A DNA stretch of 64,000 nt from Dolichospermum sp. FACHB-1091 (GTDB lineage: Bacteria > Cyanobacteriota > Cyanobacteriia > Cyanobacteriales > Nostocaceae): assembly GCF_014697585.1 (NCBI RefSeq), contig NZ_JACJSB010000008.1:1-64000 (forward strand), given 5' to 3'. Within the stretch, counting starts at the first letter, position 1. Each line of letters opens with the position of its first letter. The notes beneath the pieces were generated by a model. The model saw nothing but the letters and a program-made list of their open reading frames with translations, was not told where the DNA came from and searched no databases. This document shows positions 25,875 to 35,608 of the stretch, one piece after another. Made by a program: the position numbers and the translations under genes.

Positions 25875-26984
25875 TTAATCTAAAAACTCTCTCAAATTTG
25901 GTACATTTATCCAACTTCCTGTTTGATGAGATTCATGGGATAAATCCATTAATAATTGCGAATAAACCCCTTCTCGCAAAGAAGGTGTAGTTTGTTCATG
26001 GTTACTAATTCCTTTTACCCATTCATCAACAACACGCAGAAAAGCGCAAATCCGCCCATCATGATAATTTTGAGGAAAGAGAAATTCCTGGGGAATTGCT
26101 ATTTCTTTTAAAGGTTCACCCGGTTGAGAACTCCAAACCTGAAAACCATGAATATAGTCTTTTTGATTTTTGCTACCTAAAACCAATGTTCCCTTATCTC
26201 CATATACTTCTATCCAATGGGTTTTAGGTGCATGAACAACCGCGCTAATAGAAACTTGGACAGGTATAGCATTTACTAATTCTAGAGATAATAAACAAGT
26301 ATCATCACTATCAACTAATTGTAATTCACCGGTGGCAGGGTTAATTCTTTCAGGAATAGCAGTCATTAAATGAGCGTTCAATTTCCCAACTGCACCGAAT
26401 AACCAGTTAATATAATCAAAAGCATGAGAACCTAAAGCACCTAATACACCACCACCTTTTTCTTGAGAAGAATACCAATTCCAAGGACGAGAAACATCAG
26501 CACGAGAAGAACCCAACCAGTCAATTTTAATTAACCGAATATTCCCTACATAATTTCTAGCTAGGAGTTGAGCGAAAAATTGCCATTGGGGAACAAACCG
26601 AAATTCAAAATCTACAGTAGCAATGACACCTTGACTTTTTGCTAACTGATATAATTCTTTGGCTTCATTGACATTTAAAGTTACAGGTTTTTCTAATAAA
26701 AGATGTTTACCAGCTTGTAAGACTTGTTTGGCCATTTCATAGTGTAAAAATGGTGGTGTAGAAATACTCACAGCTTCAACATCAGGTAAAGCCAGAATTT
26801 CTCCTAAATTATCACTAACATAGGGGATATTGTGATTTTCCGCAATAGTTTTAGCTTGATGAATATCTCGATGATAAACAGCGACAATTTTAGTATTATG
26901 ATGTGCTTGAAATGCGGGAATGTGTACTTTTTGACCAAATCCTGTACCAACAATTGCTACCCCAATCATATCGAATTTTTTCAA
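25875..26984 (-). CDS. Gfo/Idh/MocA-family oxidoreductase
   Basis: 369 residues. N-terminal Rossmann fold with VAIVGTGFGQKVHIPAF and a conserved EKPVTLN motif holding the catalytic lysine, then the family's C-terminal alpha/beta domain. Such enzymes oxidise or reduce sugars, inositols or related compounds with NAD(P). The substrate is unknown and the neighbours (glyA, murA) do not help. ATG 26984 gives a start a few residues before the nucleotide-binding motif, as expected. Confidence 0.88.
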   Translation of the reverse strand: MKKFDMIGVAIVGTGFGQKVHIPAFQAHHNTKIVAVYHRDIHQAKTIAENHNIPYVSDNLGEILALPDVEAVSISTPPFLHYEMAKQVLQAGKHLLLEKPVTLNVNEAKELYQLAKSQGVIATVDFEFRFVPQWQFFAQLLARNYVGNIRLIKIDWLGSSRADVSRPWNWYSSQEKGGGVLGALGSHAFDYINWLFGAVGKLNAHLMTAIPERINPATGELQLVDSDDTCLLSLELVNAIPVQVSISAVVHAPKTHWIEVYGDKGTLVLGSKNQKDYIHGFQVWSSQPGEPLKEIAIPQEFLFPQNYHDGRICAFLRVVDEWVKGISNHEQTTPSLREGVYSQLLMDLSHESHQTGSWINVPNLREFLD

Positions 26985-27153
26985 GTTTATTTCAGTTTAT
27001 TTAATCAATAATTGTAGCAAATAATTGACTTTTGAGAAACCTCAATGGCCAAAGTTATTAATCTGCTGTTTAATTAACAGGTAAAAACAATTGCCATTAA
27101 GTTAGTAAATACAAAATTCTCTCACCTACAGTTGAGGCTGGAGAATTAGTATC

Positions 27154-28512
27154 TTAATTGGGTAAATCTGCATCTTTATATGCTTTATTGACACGCATAA
27201 TTTTTGCTCCTAATTGCTGCAACTTCATATCAAGTCGGTCATACCCCCGATCTAAATGTTGCAGTCCTTGAACTGTGGTTGTTCCTGATGCTGCTAACCC
27301 TGCTAAAACTAAGGCTGCGGAAGCTCTTAAATCCGTACCTATCACTGGTGCGCCCGATAACATTGGCACGCCGCGAACAAAAGCAGTGTTACCTTTGACA
27401 CGAATATCTGCCCCCAAACGGTTCAACTCAGAAGCATGACGCAAGCGATTTTCAAACACTGATTCATTAATAATACTATCCCCTGCCGCCAAAGTTAATA
27501 AAGCCATAAAAGGCGCTTGCATATCCGTGGGAAAACCGGGATGAGGCAAGGTATCAATATTGATAGCTTTCAGGGTTTTAGCGGGTAAAATCCGTAAACA
27601 ATCCTCACATTCTTCAACAATTGATACACCTATTTCCTGTAATTTGGCAATGACGGGAATTAAATGCTCAGGTGCAACTGGGGATAGAAGCAATTCAGAG
27701 CGTGTAATTGCTCCAGCAATTAAAAATGTTCCAGCCTCAATCCGGTCAGGAATAATGGTATAATCTGTAGGGTGTAATTTAGGTACACCAACTATAGTAA
27801 TTGTACTTGTTCCCGCACCTTGAATTTTTGCACCCATTGAGTTACAGAAGTTGGCTAAATCTACTACTTCTGGCTCTCTGGCGGAATTTTCTAAGATAGT
27901 TTCCCCGTCTGCTAAGGTAGCAGCCATCATTAATGTTTCTGTCGCTCCGACACTAGGAGTGTCTAAGTATATTTTCGCGCCTCTTAATCTGCCATTATTT
28001 CCGGGAACGTGAGCATGACAAATACCATGTTCAATTTGCACCTCAGCACCCATGGCTTGCAGTCCCCGAACGTGCAAATCTACCGGTCTAGCACCAATGG
28101 CACAACCTCCTGGTAAAGGCATCTGTACTACTCCTAACCGGGCTAAAATTGGACCAATAGCAAAGAAGCTGGCTCGTAGTTGGGTAACAAGTTCATAAGG
28201 GGCTTTAGATGTGGTAATTTCACGAGCATCAATATCTAAAATATCACCTTCCCTACTTAAACGTAGTCCTAAAGCTGATAAGACTTGTCCCATGCTATCT
28301 ACGTCCGCTAATAAAGGAACGTTACGAATGCGACAATCACCGGAACATAGTAAAGTTCCTGCCATGATTACCAGTGCCGAATTTTTAGCCCCGCTAATTT
28401 TTACATGACCAGACAAAGGACGGCCACCACAGATTTGCAAGACTGAGGAGTCTGCATCTGTTGACTTGGCATCTGGTAAGCTGCTAGAAGAATTAATAAG
28501 CCTCCCTCCCAA
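27154..28512 (-). CDS. murA: UDP-GlcNAc 1-carboxyvinyltransferase (MurA)
   Basis: About 450 residues. MurA transfers enolpyruvate to UDP-GlcNAc, the first committed step of peptidoglycan synthesis. [10 protein letters not shown] holds the conserved Lys-Asn pair and [15 protein letters not shown] the catalytic cysteine (about residue 137, the fosfomycin target). The start is unclear: no ATG exists. TTG 28512 lies inside the GGGAGG that looks like the ribosome site, while ATT 28497 follows it by only three bases. The enzyme body is complete either way. Confidence 0.93.
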   Translation of the reverse strand: MGGRLINSSSSLPDAKSTDADSSVLQICGGRPLSGHVKISGAKNSALVIMAGTLLCSGDCRIRNVPLLADVDSMGQVLSALGLRLSREGDILDIDAREITTSKAPYELVTQLRASFFAIGPILARLGVVQMPLPGGCAIGARPVDLHVRGLQAMGAEVQIEHGICHAHVPGNNGRLRGAKIYLDTPSVGATETLMMAATLADGETILENSAREPEVVDLANFCNSMGAKIQGAGTSTITIVGVPKLHPTDYTIIPDRIEAGTFLIAGAITRSELLLSPVAPEHLIPVIAKLQEIGVSIVEECEDCLRILPAKTLKAINIDTLPHPGFPTDMQAPFMALLTLAAGDSIINESVFENRLRHASELNRLGADIRVKGNTAFVRGVPMLSGAPVIGTDLRASAALVLAGLAASGTTTVQGLQHLDRGYDRLDMKLQQLGAKIMRVNKAYKDADLPN

Positions 28513-28884
28513 AAAATACGTAATTATAAAGTATTGATGTTTGTTTTGATTTTACATTAACAATCCTCTAGCCGGAAGCTGGAAGATTTTTCACACTTAT
28601 TATCAACTGCTTTAAAGTCGTTAGATTCTATCATGGACTATGCCGGGTTGATTGGAAAAATCGGTATTGGCTACATGGGAGAAAAATTTCAGAACTACCC
28701 AATACCTATGCCAATTTTCCAAAAATAAGTCCCAAACCCAATAAAATCCTTACTCTATCAGTAGGGTTTTAGGGTGTTGACGAAGGTATTGTTACCCGTT
28801 CCCCATTTTCGCAAATTTTTTCTTGACAAATGCAAATAGTTAAGCAACAATAATAAACTATGATGTAAATACAATTCAATGTCA
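28513..28884. other. Noncoding gap upstream of murA and tRNA-Leu
   Basis: About 370 bases. An imperfect inverted repeat occupies 28652-28722: TTGGAAAAATCGGTATTGG on the left and CCAATACC...CCAATTTTCCAA on the right, MITE-like in form. The rest holds the murA promoter region on the minus strand and the tRNA promoter (TTGACAAATGCAAATAG near 28822 could be a -35 box). No gene seen. Confidence 0.55.
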
Positions 28885-28966
28885 GCGGAACTGGCGGAAT
28901 TGGCAGACGCGCTAGATTCAGGTTCTAGTGCCGCAAGGCTTCCGGGTTCAAGTCCCGGGTTCCGCA
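28885..28966 (+). tRNA. tRNA-Leu (anticodon CAG)
   Basis: A class II tRNA of 82 bases without encoded CCA. Acceptor stem GCGGAAC pairs with GTTCCGC, followed by discriminator A. Anticodon stem CTAGA/TCTAG encloses TTCAGGT with CAG at the anticodon. A long variable arm (GTGCCGCAAGGCTTC region) and the T arm GGGTTCAAGTCCC are clear. It reads CUG leucine codons. Leucine is fixed by the anticodon and the class II variable arm. Confidence 0.97.
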
Positions 28967-29192
28967 TATCAATTTCGCGTTAAACAATGGGGATTAAACC
29001 CCCAGCACAACTGGACTAAAAGCCTTTGACTCGATATTTACCGACCATTGCTATTGCTTCTGACTTTTGACTTCCGCCCCGCGGTACTACCTTAAGTCTG
29101 GATTTATAATCTAAGCAGCTTCGGTAAATCAAATGCGAAAATAATTTTCCATGACTAATTGATAAAATATTTGATAAAATATGGCGTAAAAT

Positions 29193-30812
29193 ATGGCGAT
29201 CGCTATTGATTTTGGTACAAGTAACACAGTAATCACTCGTTGGAATCCCGTTACCAAACAGGCAGAAACCCTTAATTTACCTGGGTTATCAACGCAACAA
29301 TATCTTAATCCCCCACTGATTCCCAGTTTAGTGTATGTAGAAAATGCCAAACTTGGTAAAATTATAGCTGGTCAACAGGTATGTGATCGCGGTTTGGATC
29401 TGAAAACCGATACCAGATTTTTCCGTAACTTTAAACGGGGAATTGGTGCAGATATCCAGGGATTTTTACCAGAACTTGATGGTAAAAATATTACTTTTGA
29501 ACAAGTGGGAAAATGGTTTTTAACTGAAGTAATTGCAGAATTGGCAATCATCGAAGGGGGTATAGATTCTTTGGTTTTAACCGCACCTGTAGACAGTTTT
29601 GAAGTCTATCGTTACTGGTTAGCTAAAGTTTGTCAATCACTACCCGTCCAACAGATACGGATGTTAGATGAACCCACCGCTGCGGCTTTAGGATATGGTT
29701 TAACAGATCCAGGAACTTTGTTAGTTATTGACTTTGGTGGTGGAACTTTAGATTTATCTTTAGTCAGTTTAGATCAAGGAACACAAGCCAAAACAAAACC
29801 CCTGGGATTTCTGCTCAAATGGGGTGATAGAAGTCTTGGTGAAGATTCTAAACAAAAGACCAAAACAGCGCGTGTATTGGCGAAAGCAGGGCAAAATCTG
29901 GGCGGAACTGATATTGATAACTGGATAGTAGATTATTTTGCTAAAACCCAAGGATTACCAGTTAGTTCCCTGACAGCACGGTTAGCGGAACGGGTGAAAA
30001 TTCAGTTATCTACTCAAGATCAAGCTGGTGAAGTTTATTTTGATGATCAGACCTTTACAAGTTATGAAATGGATCTTGATCGTGATACCTTTGAGAATAT
30101 TTTGCAGGAAAAGGGATTTTTCGACAAACTGGATAGTGTCATGATGACGCTATTACAAAAAGGGCGGCGCTACGGTATAGAAATTGATGATATTAATACA
30201 GTATTATTGGTCGGTGGAACTGTCCAATTACCAGCAGTACAGGGGTGGGTAGAACAGTATTTTCAACCAGAAAAAATCCGTCGTCAACTGCCTTTTGAAG
30301 CTATCGCTCAGGGTGCGTTACAAATCACTCAAGGAATACAAATCAAGGACTATCTCTATCATAGCTATGGTGTGCGTTATTGGGATCGTCGCAATCAGCG
30401 ACATAATTGGCATCCTATCATTAAAACCGGACAAGTTTACCCCATGAGTCAACCGGTAGAATTAGTTTTGGGTGCTTCTGTGGAAAATCAACCAAGTATT
30501 GAATTAATAATTGGGGAATTAGGAGCAGAAAGCAGCGCAACAGAGGTATATTTTGATGGTGATGCCTTTGGACAGCACGGCTACCGTTTAATTACTCGTG
30601 AGCTTGATAGTACCGCAACCATTGTCAAGCCCCTTAATGATACAGCAGAAGCCAGTAAAATCGCTAAACTCACACCTCCTGGGTTTCCGGGAAGCGATCG
30701 CATTAAAATCTATTTTCAAGTTGATGAACAACGGTTTTTAAGAATTACCGTTGAGGACTTATTGACAAATAACACCTTATTAGAAAATCAACTTGTGGCA
30801 CAATTGAGTTAA
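29193..30812 (+). CDS. Hsp70/DnaK-like ATPase, short form
   Basis: A 539-residue actin-fold ATPase. Phosphate 1 motif AIAIDFGTSNTVI, phosphate 2 LLVIDFGGGTLDLSLVS, and adenosine motif VLLVGGTVQLPAVQGW are all present, so the nucleotide-binding domain is complete. The C-terminal ~150 residues form only a short beta-rich part; the DnaK lid and DnaK-type C-terminal EEVD-like tail are missing. No DnaJ or GrpE gene is near. It is thus an accessory, non-canonical Hsp70 of the kind common in cyanobacteria; client unknown. Confidence 0.85.
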   Translation: MAIAIDFGTSNTVITRWNPVTKQAETLNLPGLSTQQYLNPPLIPSLVYVENAKLGKIIAGQQVCDRGLDLKTDTRFFRNFKRGIGADIQGFLPELDGKNITFEQVGKWFLTEVIAELAIIEGGIDSLVLTAPVDSFEVYRYWLAKVCQSLPVQQIRMLDEPTAAALGYGLTDPGTLLVIDFGGGTLDLSLVSLDQGTQAKTKPLGFLLKWGDRSLGEDSKQKTKTARVLAKAGQNLGGTDIDNWIVDYFAKTQGLPVSSLTARLAERVKIQLSTQDQAGEVYFDDQTFTSYEMDLDRDTFENILQEKGFFDKLDSVMMTLLQKGRRYGIEIDDINTVLLVGGTVQLPAVQGWVEQYFQPEKIRRQLPFEAIAQGALQITQGIQIKDYLYHSYGVRYWDRRNQRHNWHPIIKTGQVYPMSQPVELVLGASVENQPSIELIIGELGAESSATEVYFDGDAFGQHGYRLITRELDSTATIVKPLNDTAEASKIAKLTPPGFPGSDRIKIYFQVDEQRFLRITVEDLLTNNTLLENQLVAQLS

Positions 30813-30864
30813 ATCCCACATTTTTTAATCCGAGCTTTAGTAATCATATATTAACCTTCATTTA

Positions 30865-31020
30865 CAGCAAATTGTCATCAAACCTGGAACAACAACAACA
30901 ACCCCACCCCCAACCCCCTCCAATATCAAAAGTTTATCCTTTTCTTCCCCCCGCTGCGGGGGGATTCAGGGGGGTGCGATGAGGGGGCTAGGATGTACCT
31001 TATATGACCGGAAATCGCTG
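30865..31020. mobile_element. MITE-like insertion with TA target duplication
   Basis: 156 bases starting CAGCAAATTGTCAT and ending GACCGGAAATCGCTG, flanked by TA on both sides. At the aligned site of the paralogous copy (38139-38141) the DNA reads straight through (CATTCAAAATCAT), so that copy serves as an empty site. Ends are imperfectly inverted (CAGC...GCTG). It has no coding capacity; inside are C- and G-runs with a CCCCCCGCTGCGGGGGG hairpin. TA duplication suggests IS630/Tc1-mariner mobilisation. Confidence 0.7.
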
Positions 31021-31104
31021 TAAAATCATGGTTAATCTCCTTGTTTACTCTTCATTCTAGTCATAATATTACCCAAATTAGAGTAATATTCCTTGTTTAA
31101 TGTT

Positions 31105-31283
31105 CTACAAATCTATGGCAATTATTCCTCTATTATTTAGGTTCTTATCTTTTTGAAAATATTCTAAAAAAGTATCATAATCGTTAGCATAAGCTGATGT
31201 AGGAAAAATTTCACCTCCATAAATTTTCTTTTGTGACAACCTTTTATTTCTACCAGCATCTAATAAGTTTATATCTAAATTAC
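31105..31283 (-). pseudogene. 3' fragment of DUF6932-like nucleotidyltransferase
   Basis: Encodes NLDINLLDAGRNKRLSQKKI, then GGEIFPTSAYANDYDTFLEY to the same C-terminus as the intact gene at 38223-38657. The N-terminal catalytic half is missing; an unrelated seven-residue start (to 31299) is fused to it. It is a dead duplicate fragment, lying in the truncated locus copy. Confidence 0.85.
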
Positions 31284-31341
31284 ATATAAAAAGATACATC
31301 CCTCAAAAGGATTAATACGATTATTAATTTTCACTTTACCT

Positions 31342-31572
31342 CTAGTTTTGTGAGACTAACTTCAGACATTGTTCCAAGTCATCCCCTACCCATGTACCAG
31401 CATGACGTAAAATTGAACGTCCTGAAGCTGGCCTATAGTTAGTGTTTTCTGATAAACTTGTTTCTTGTTTATATTTAATAAATTCCACAAATTCATCAAT
31501 AAATTTCAAATTTTCTGGTGAGATAGTTAATAAATTTTGTTCGATTTTTTGTCTTAATTCCAGAGAGTTCAT
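31342..31572 (-). CDS. Antitoxin-like protein (GTW-GDD motif)
   Basis: 76 residues: helical N-terminus MNSLELRQKIEQNLLTISPE and C-terminal AGTWVGDDLEQCLKLV. The last motif closely resembles AGTWQGDDFEKCLQLV in the protein at 36002-36271, on the other side of the dynamin genes. Such proteins (DUF2281-like) usually precede PIN toxins. No toxin frame follows it: downstream lies the NTase fragment. It is probably an orphan antitoxin. Confidence 0.6.
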   Translation of the reverse strand: MNSLELRQKIEQNLLTISPENLKFIDEFVEFIKYKQETSLSENTNYRPASGRSILRHAGTWVGDDLEQCLKLVSQN

Positions 31573-31801
31573 GATTTTGATATCCTAATTACAATCAATA
31601 TTTTTCATTTTTATAAAGATTGATTTATGATCCTATAAGATCATAGCATAACTTCTGGTTTGTGAAAACTCTATTCTAAAAATCATTTGTCAGAATCAGA
31701 ATATCCAGGATTTAAGGATTTACAGGATGTTTAAATATACCCAACTTCTTTGATTAGTTCTATCATGTTATAGATGAATTATTTAAGAAGTCGGGGATAT
31801 A

Positions 31802-33463
31802 CTACTTGATTAATTGTTTAATCTCCTGCTTTATCTCCTGGCGTTTATTCTCAATTTGAGTTAATATCTCATGTTTAGATTGGTCAAAATTCCTCAACTC
31901 TTGCTGCTCGGTTTCAATATCATTTAATGCCTTATCATAGAAATTTATAGCTTCCTCAATGTTTAATTCATACTCTTCTACCATTTCTTCAGCTACCTTT
32001 CTAAAATCTTCTCTTACCTGGTTTCTAGCATTACGTAGCTCACGTTTATATTCTTCATATTCTTTTTCTTCTTTAGCTGTCATAGCTGCATCCAATGCTA
32101 CACCACCAATAGCAATAACTGGTCCTAAAACTCGGATAAATTTAGCTGCCTTTATAGCACCAAATGGTTTAAATTTAAACCCCAGAAATTTTCCTGTCTT
32201 ATAAACTAATTTTCTGGATACTTTGGATGATAAATTTCCAATTTCTTGCAGGATTTCACCACCTTTTTTTTCTAAGATTGATTGTCCAAATTCATCAGGA
32301 ATATTAGGATCGCTAATCCTCTTACCATCTACTAAATCAATAACTATTTCCCTATCAATAGTTTTACCTAATTGAGAGTTTTGTAAGTCTTCTAATTTCT
32401 TTTGAAGGTTTGTTAATTCTTCTTCTAAAACAGCTTGAATTTTTCCTATAATCTTCTCTGACAAAGTGGTAATTTCTTGTGTGACTTTTTCTATTTCTAC
32501 TTCAATTTCTTCCTTCGCATGGTGTCCATCAATCATACTAGCTATTTTTTCACTTAGCATGATCACTTCATGTTTAAGTTTAGCCAATTCAGAACGATAA
32601 GCATTTCTAGCTCTAGTTTGAGATGCTTGTACGATGATTTTTTCGCGTCGTAATCTCTCTAATAAATTACGGGTTGTTTTATCACCTGTACTTAAAAAGT
32701 TTAGTGATTTCTCTAGAGTATCAACAGCACGATGTAAAGGAGTCACTAATTTAGCGGAAAGTTCATTTTTTTGAATTAGCTTTTGCAGAGAATCAAGAAA
32801 ATCATGAAAATTAGATTTAGTTTGTAAAGATTGCTGATATTTGATATATTTAGGGTCTTGAGATTTGAGGTAGGAATCAGCATCAATAAAACAGGTGTAA
32901 AATTGTTGAGGATAAAATGGTTCTATAACTTGTGTAATTGTTGATAATAAATCTTGGGGACTTCCTGATTCACGACTCATTTTATTAACTACTAGCACCA
33001 TTTGGCCAACTCTCTGCATTTGGTTAGCTACTTTTTGGAAAAATGCTGCACCTTGGGGGTTAAATAATTCATTGGGAACGACAAACACTAATAAATCACA
33101 TTTAGAAATTCTTTCTGAAGTAATACCATCATGTTGTTTATTACCTGCATAAATTCCTGGCGTATCTAATAGTAATACATCTTGCCAAGCATACTCTGTA
33201 ACTTTATCAGTACATATTTCTGCACTAATTCTCACGCTTTCATCTCTAGTTAAGGCTTTAATTAAAGTAGATTTACCAGCGTTGTACTGTCCAATAAAAG
33301 CAATAGATAGTTTTTTCTGTTGTTGATATTTTTCCCAGGAGTCTTGAAAATCATCAACTAATTTTTTAACTTCATCTTCTGTCCGAATTTCTAAAATATC
33401 TATTGTTTCTTGGCAAAGTTGGTTAACTTTCTGGGATTTAGCATTAAATTGAAAATTTGACAT
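31802..33463 (-). CDS. Dynamin-like GTPase, smaller partner
   Basis: 553 residues. G1 is FIGQYNAGKSTLI (58-66), G3 is LLLDTPGI (DTPG at 100-103), and the NKxD motif reads NKMS (160-163), so the specificity aspartate is replaced. Then a long helical stretch with heptads, a hydrophobic segment near residues 435-455 (FIRVLGPVIAIGGVALDAAM) and more coiled coil. The layout is that of bacterial dynamin-like or LeoA/EngA-related large GTPases, which remodel membranes. It starts 21 bases after the larger GTPase gene, one operon. Anti-phage dynamin pairs (Eleos/LeoA-LeoBC) are a known parallel. Confidence 0.75.
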   Translation of the reverse strand: MSNFQFNAKSQKVNQLCQETIDILEIRTEDEVKKLVDDFQDSWEKYQQQKKLSIAFIGQYNAGKSTLIKALTRDESVRISAEICTDKVTEYAWQDVLLLDTPGIYAGNKQHDGITSERISKCDLLVFVVPNELFNPQGAAFFQKVANQMQRVGQMVLVVNKMSRESGSPQDLLSTITQVIEPFYPQQFYTCFIDADSYLKSQDPKYIKYQQSLQTKSNFHDFLDSLQKLIQKNELSAKLVTPLHRAVDTLEKSLNFLSTGDKTTRNLLERLRREKIIVQASQTRARNAYRSELAKLKHEVIMLSEKIASMIDGHHAKEEIEVEIEKVTQEITTLSEKIIGKIQAVLEEELTNLQKKLEDLQNSQLGKTIDREIVIDLVDGKRISDPNIPDEFGQSILEKKGGEILQEIGNLSSKVSRKLVYKTGKFLGFKFKPFGAIKAAKFIRVLGPVIAIGGVALDAAMTAKEEKEYEEYKRELRNARNQVREDFRKVAEEMVEEYELNIEEAINFYDKALNDIETEQQELRNFDQSKHEILTQIENKRQEIKQEIKQLIK

Positions 33464-33484
33464 TGTTTTATTCTCCTGATGTAA

Positions 33485-35608
33485 TTATTTTAATTTATCG
33501 AAATCTTCTTGCATTTGTTTGTTTATTTTTGCAATTTCATGGCAACTATCATCTAATTTTTGAATTATTTCCGATAATCCCTGAATATATATTTTTATTT
33601 GAGAAACCACTTTATTCTCATATTCAATTACATTCTTAAAAAATGAATCTTCATAGGCTTTTATTGTGATATCTCTTTTTTGTTTTACCTGTTTTTTCAG
33701 TGAATCTTTTTCTTTTGCAATATCCTTTTTATAATTTTTATCATCATCTGCTTTTTTCCAGTCACCAGCAAAACTACCACCCATACTAGCAAGAGTAGTT
33801 ACTAACCCTGCTCCCACAACCCACCCTCCAGGATTCCACCAATTTGCTGCTACAAAAGCTGCTGCACCAACAGCACCAACAGCTACACTACCCCATTTTA
33901 TCCACTTTCCTGTATCGTCTTTGTTAATGTTACTCAAATTCATTGCCATATCAATTTGAATATTTTTCAGATCATATTCATATTCCTGTTCAAATTCCTT
34001 GAGTTTTTCTCCTAAATCTGAAAATATTGCCTCTATACAAGATTTCATAGTTTCTTCAATATTTTTTTCATTAACTATTTTCTTCCATTCTCTCTGTCTT
34101 CTATTGATATCCATATCTGAATAATTATCAACAAAATTACCTATTTGATTTTCTATCAGATCATATAAAGAGTCACATTTATCTTTAATTTTTCTATCAC
34201 CTTCTTTTTCGATTTCTGCAAATATCTTTTCGATTTCTCTTTGTTTGTGTTCCATAAAGTTTAACTGAACAGATAACTGAGATTTGGCAGCAGCTAATTT
34301 TTGATTAATTGAATTTATAAAATTTTTCAAGCTATCAGCGAAAGTTGATAAGCGTAAATTCTTACCATGAGTATAAATTTGATAGGCAATTAAAGAATAT
34401 AATTCCTCTATTTTACTCAACTCCCAAAGTTGACTACTATACTCTTGATATTCTGATTTGGTACTCAAAAACCCAGATTGAGCATGAATAGGAACTATAT
34501 CTACATTATCTAAATTCAAATATTCCTGAATGTGACTTTGAATATGATTTTTATGTTGTGATAACCTATCTTCATCAAATACCATTTTTGGAATATCAAT
34601 GAACATCTTTAAATCTTCTAAATTATTAGAAATATCATGTTTAACATTGAGAATTACAGCAAAGTATTTATTAATTTTCTGCAATTGTGCCATTGCTTGA
34701 AATTCACCAGGTTGCACAGAATCATCACTAGTTAAAAACAAAACAATATCAGATTGATCAATAATATCATTAGCTTTATTTGTATCATCATCACCTTGAT
34801 AAGCCTCAATTCCAGGTGTATCCAGTAACCGTAAACCTTCCCAAGAATATTCTTTTACATCTCTGGTTGTACGTTGTGAACCTTTACCAATTGTGCTACC
34901 ATTACCGCGAGTTAGTGTTTCTCGTAAGGTACTTTTACCAGCTTTAGTTCTGCCAAATAAAGCAACTGTAAAATTTTTGAGATGTTTTCTTTTCTTATCT
35001 AAAGAAATAACCAAATCTTCTAAACTATCTTCAGATAATGTTTTAATATCTGACTGTATTTGTTTTAATGTAGTAGCAAATTGGAATTTATCAGCACCTT
35101 TTTTACTTAAAATCTCATAATTGATTGCTATAATATAGCTATTAAGTTTTTTGATAGCTGATTCTATTTTATGTGCATAGATTGAACTACGATTATAGGC
35201 GGAGTTAGCTGTTTCTGAGCATTTTCTTAATGCCTCTTCAAATTCAGTTTGAGATACTTTACCTTTTGGGATTTCTACTTGATCATTAGATGTATTTCTG
35301 TTATTTTTAGATTTGTTTGATTGAGAATAATCATAGTTATTTTGTGGATATAAATCAAAATTATGATACCAATTTGGATCAAAAGTTTTGATTTGTTTTC
35401 CGTAAATTTTTACAGTTTTAATGGATGTTAATTTGAAATTGGCTATTTCTCTCATGATAACTGGTAACAGTTGATCTTTTTTTGTAACTGCCACTGACTC
35501 CAGGGCTATTTTGAGACAATCATTTTTAACAGAGACTTTGGCAATAATGCCGTCAAAGGTTAAGGCTTGGTTAAGCCGATGAGCGATCGCTTCTGTATCA
35601 ATTTTCAT
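33485..35608 (-). CDS. Dynamin-like GTPase, larger partner
   Basis: 707 residues. Residues 1-75 form a small domain (ending SIKTVKIYGKQIKTFDPNWY) that I have met at the N-terminus of other cyanobacterial proteins. A spacer and helices follow, then G1 FGRTKAGKSTL (219-228), G3 LLDTPGIEA (~262) and a G4-like NVKHD. Residues ~567-612 are strongly hydrophobic (GSVAVGAVGAAAFVAANWW, then GGWVVGAGLVTTLASMGGS), a likely membrane paddle between coiled coils. It is the first gene of the pair; the two probably heterodimerise like other twin dynamins. Membrane action is inferred. Confidence 0.75.
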   Translation of the reverse strand: MKIDTEAIAHRLNQALTFDGIIAKVSVKNDCLKIALESVAVTKKDQLLPVIMREIANFKLTSIKTVKIYGKQIKTFDPNWYHNFDLYPQNNYDYSQSNKSKNNRNTSNDQVEIPKGKVSQTEFEEALRKCSETANSAYNRSSIYAHKIESAIKKLNSYIIAINYEILSKKGADKFQFATTLKQIQSDIKTLSEDSLEDLVISLDKKRKHLKNFTVALFGRTKAGKSTLRETLTRGNGSTIGKGSQRTTRDVKEYSWEGLRLLDTPGIEAYQGDDDTNKANDIIDQSDIVLFLTSDDSVQPGEFQAMAQLQKINKYFAVILNVKHDISNNLEDLKMFIDIPKMVFDEDRLSQHKNHIQSHIQEYLNLDNVDIVPIHAQSGFLSTKSEYQEYSSQLWELSKIEELYSLIAYQIYTHGKNLRLSTFADSLKNFINSINQKLAAAKSQLSVQLNFMEHKQREIEKIFAEIEKEGDRKIKDKCDSLYDLIENQIGNFVDNYSDMDINRRQREWKKIVNEKNIEETMKSCIEAIFSDLGEKLKEFEQEYEYDLKNIQIDMAMNLSNINKDDTGKWIKWGSVAVGAVGAAAFVAANWWNPGGWVVGAGLVTTLASMGGSFAGDWKKADDDKNYKKDIAKEKDSLKKQVKQKRDITIKAYEDSFFKNVIEYENKVVSQIKIYIQGLSEIIQKLDDSCHEIAKINKQMQEDFDKLK

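Larger units (their letters stand above)
30818..31283. repeat. Truncated direct copy of the NTase/XRE locus
   Basis: The segments 30818-30864 and 31022-31283 align without gaps to 38094-38401, once the intervening 158 bases are removed. In the second segment I count about 17 differences in 262 bases (about 93% identity). The copy covers the first codons of the XRE gene, the intergenic region and the last third of the NTase gene, in the same orientation. The two copies lie 7.1 kb apart and bracket the dynamin-like genes. Confidence 0.85.
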
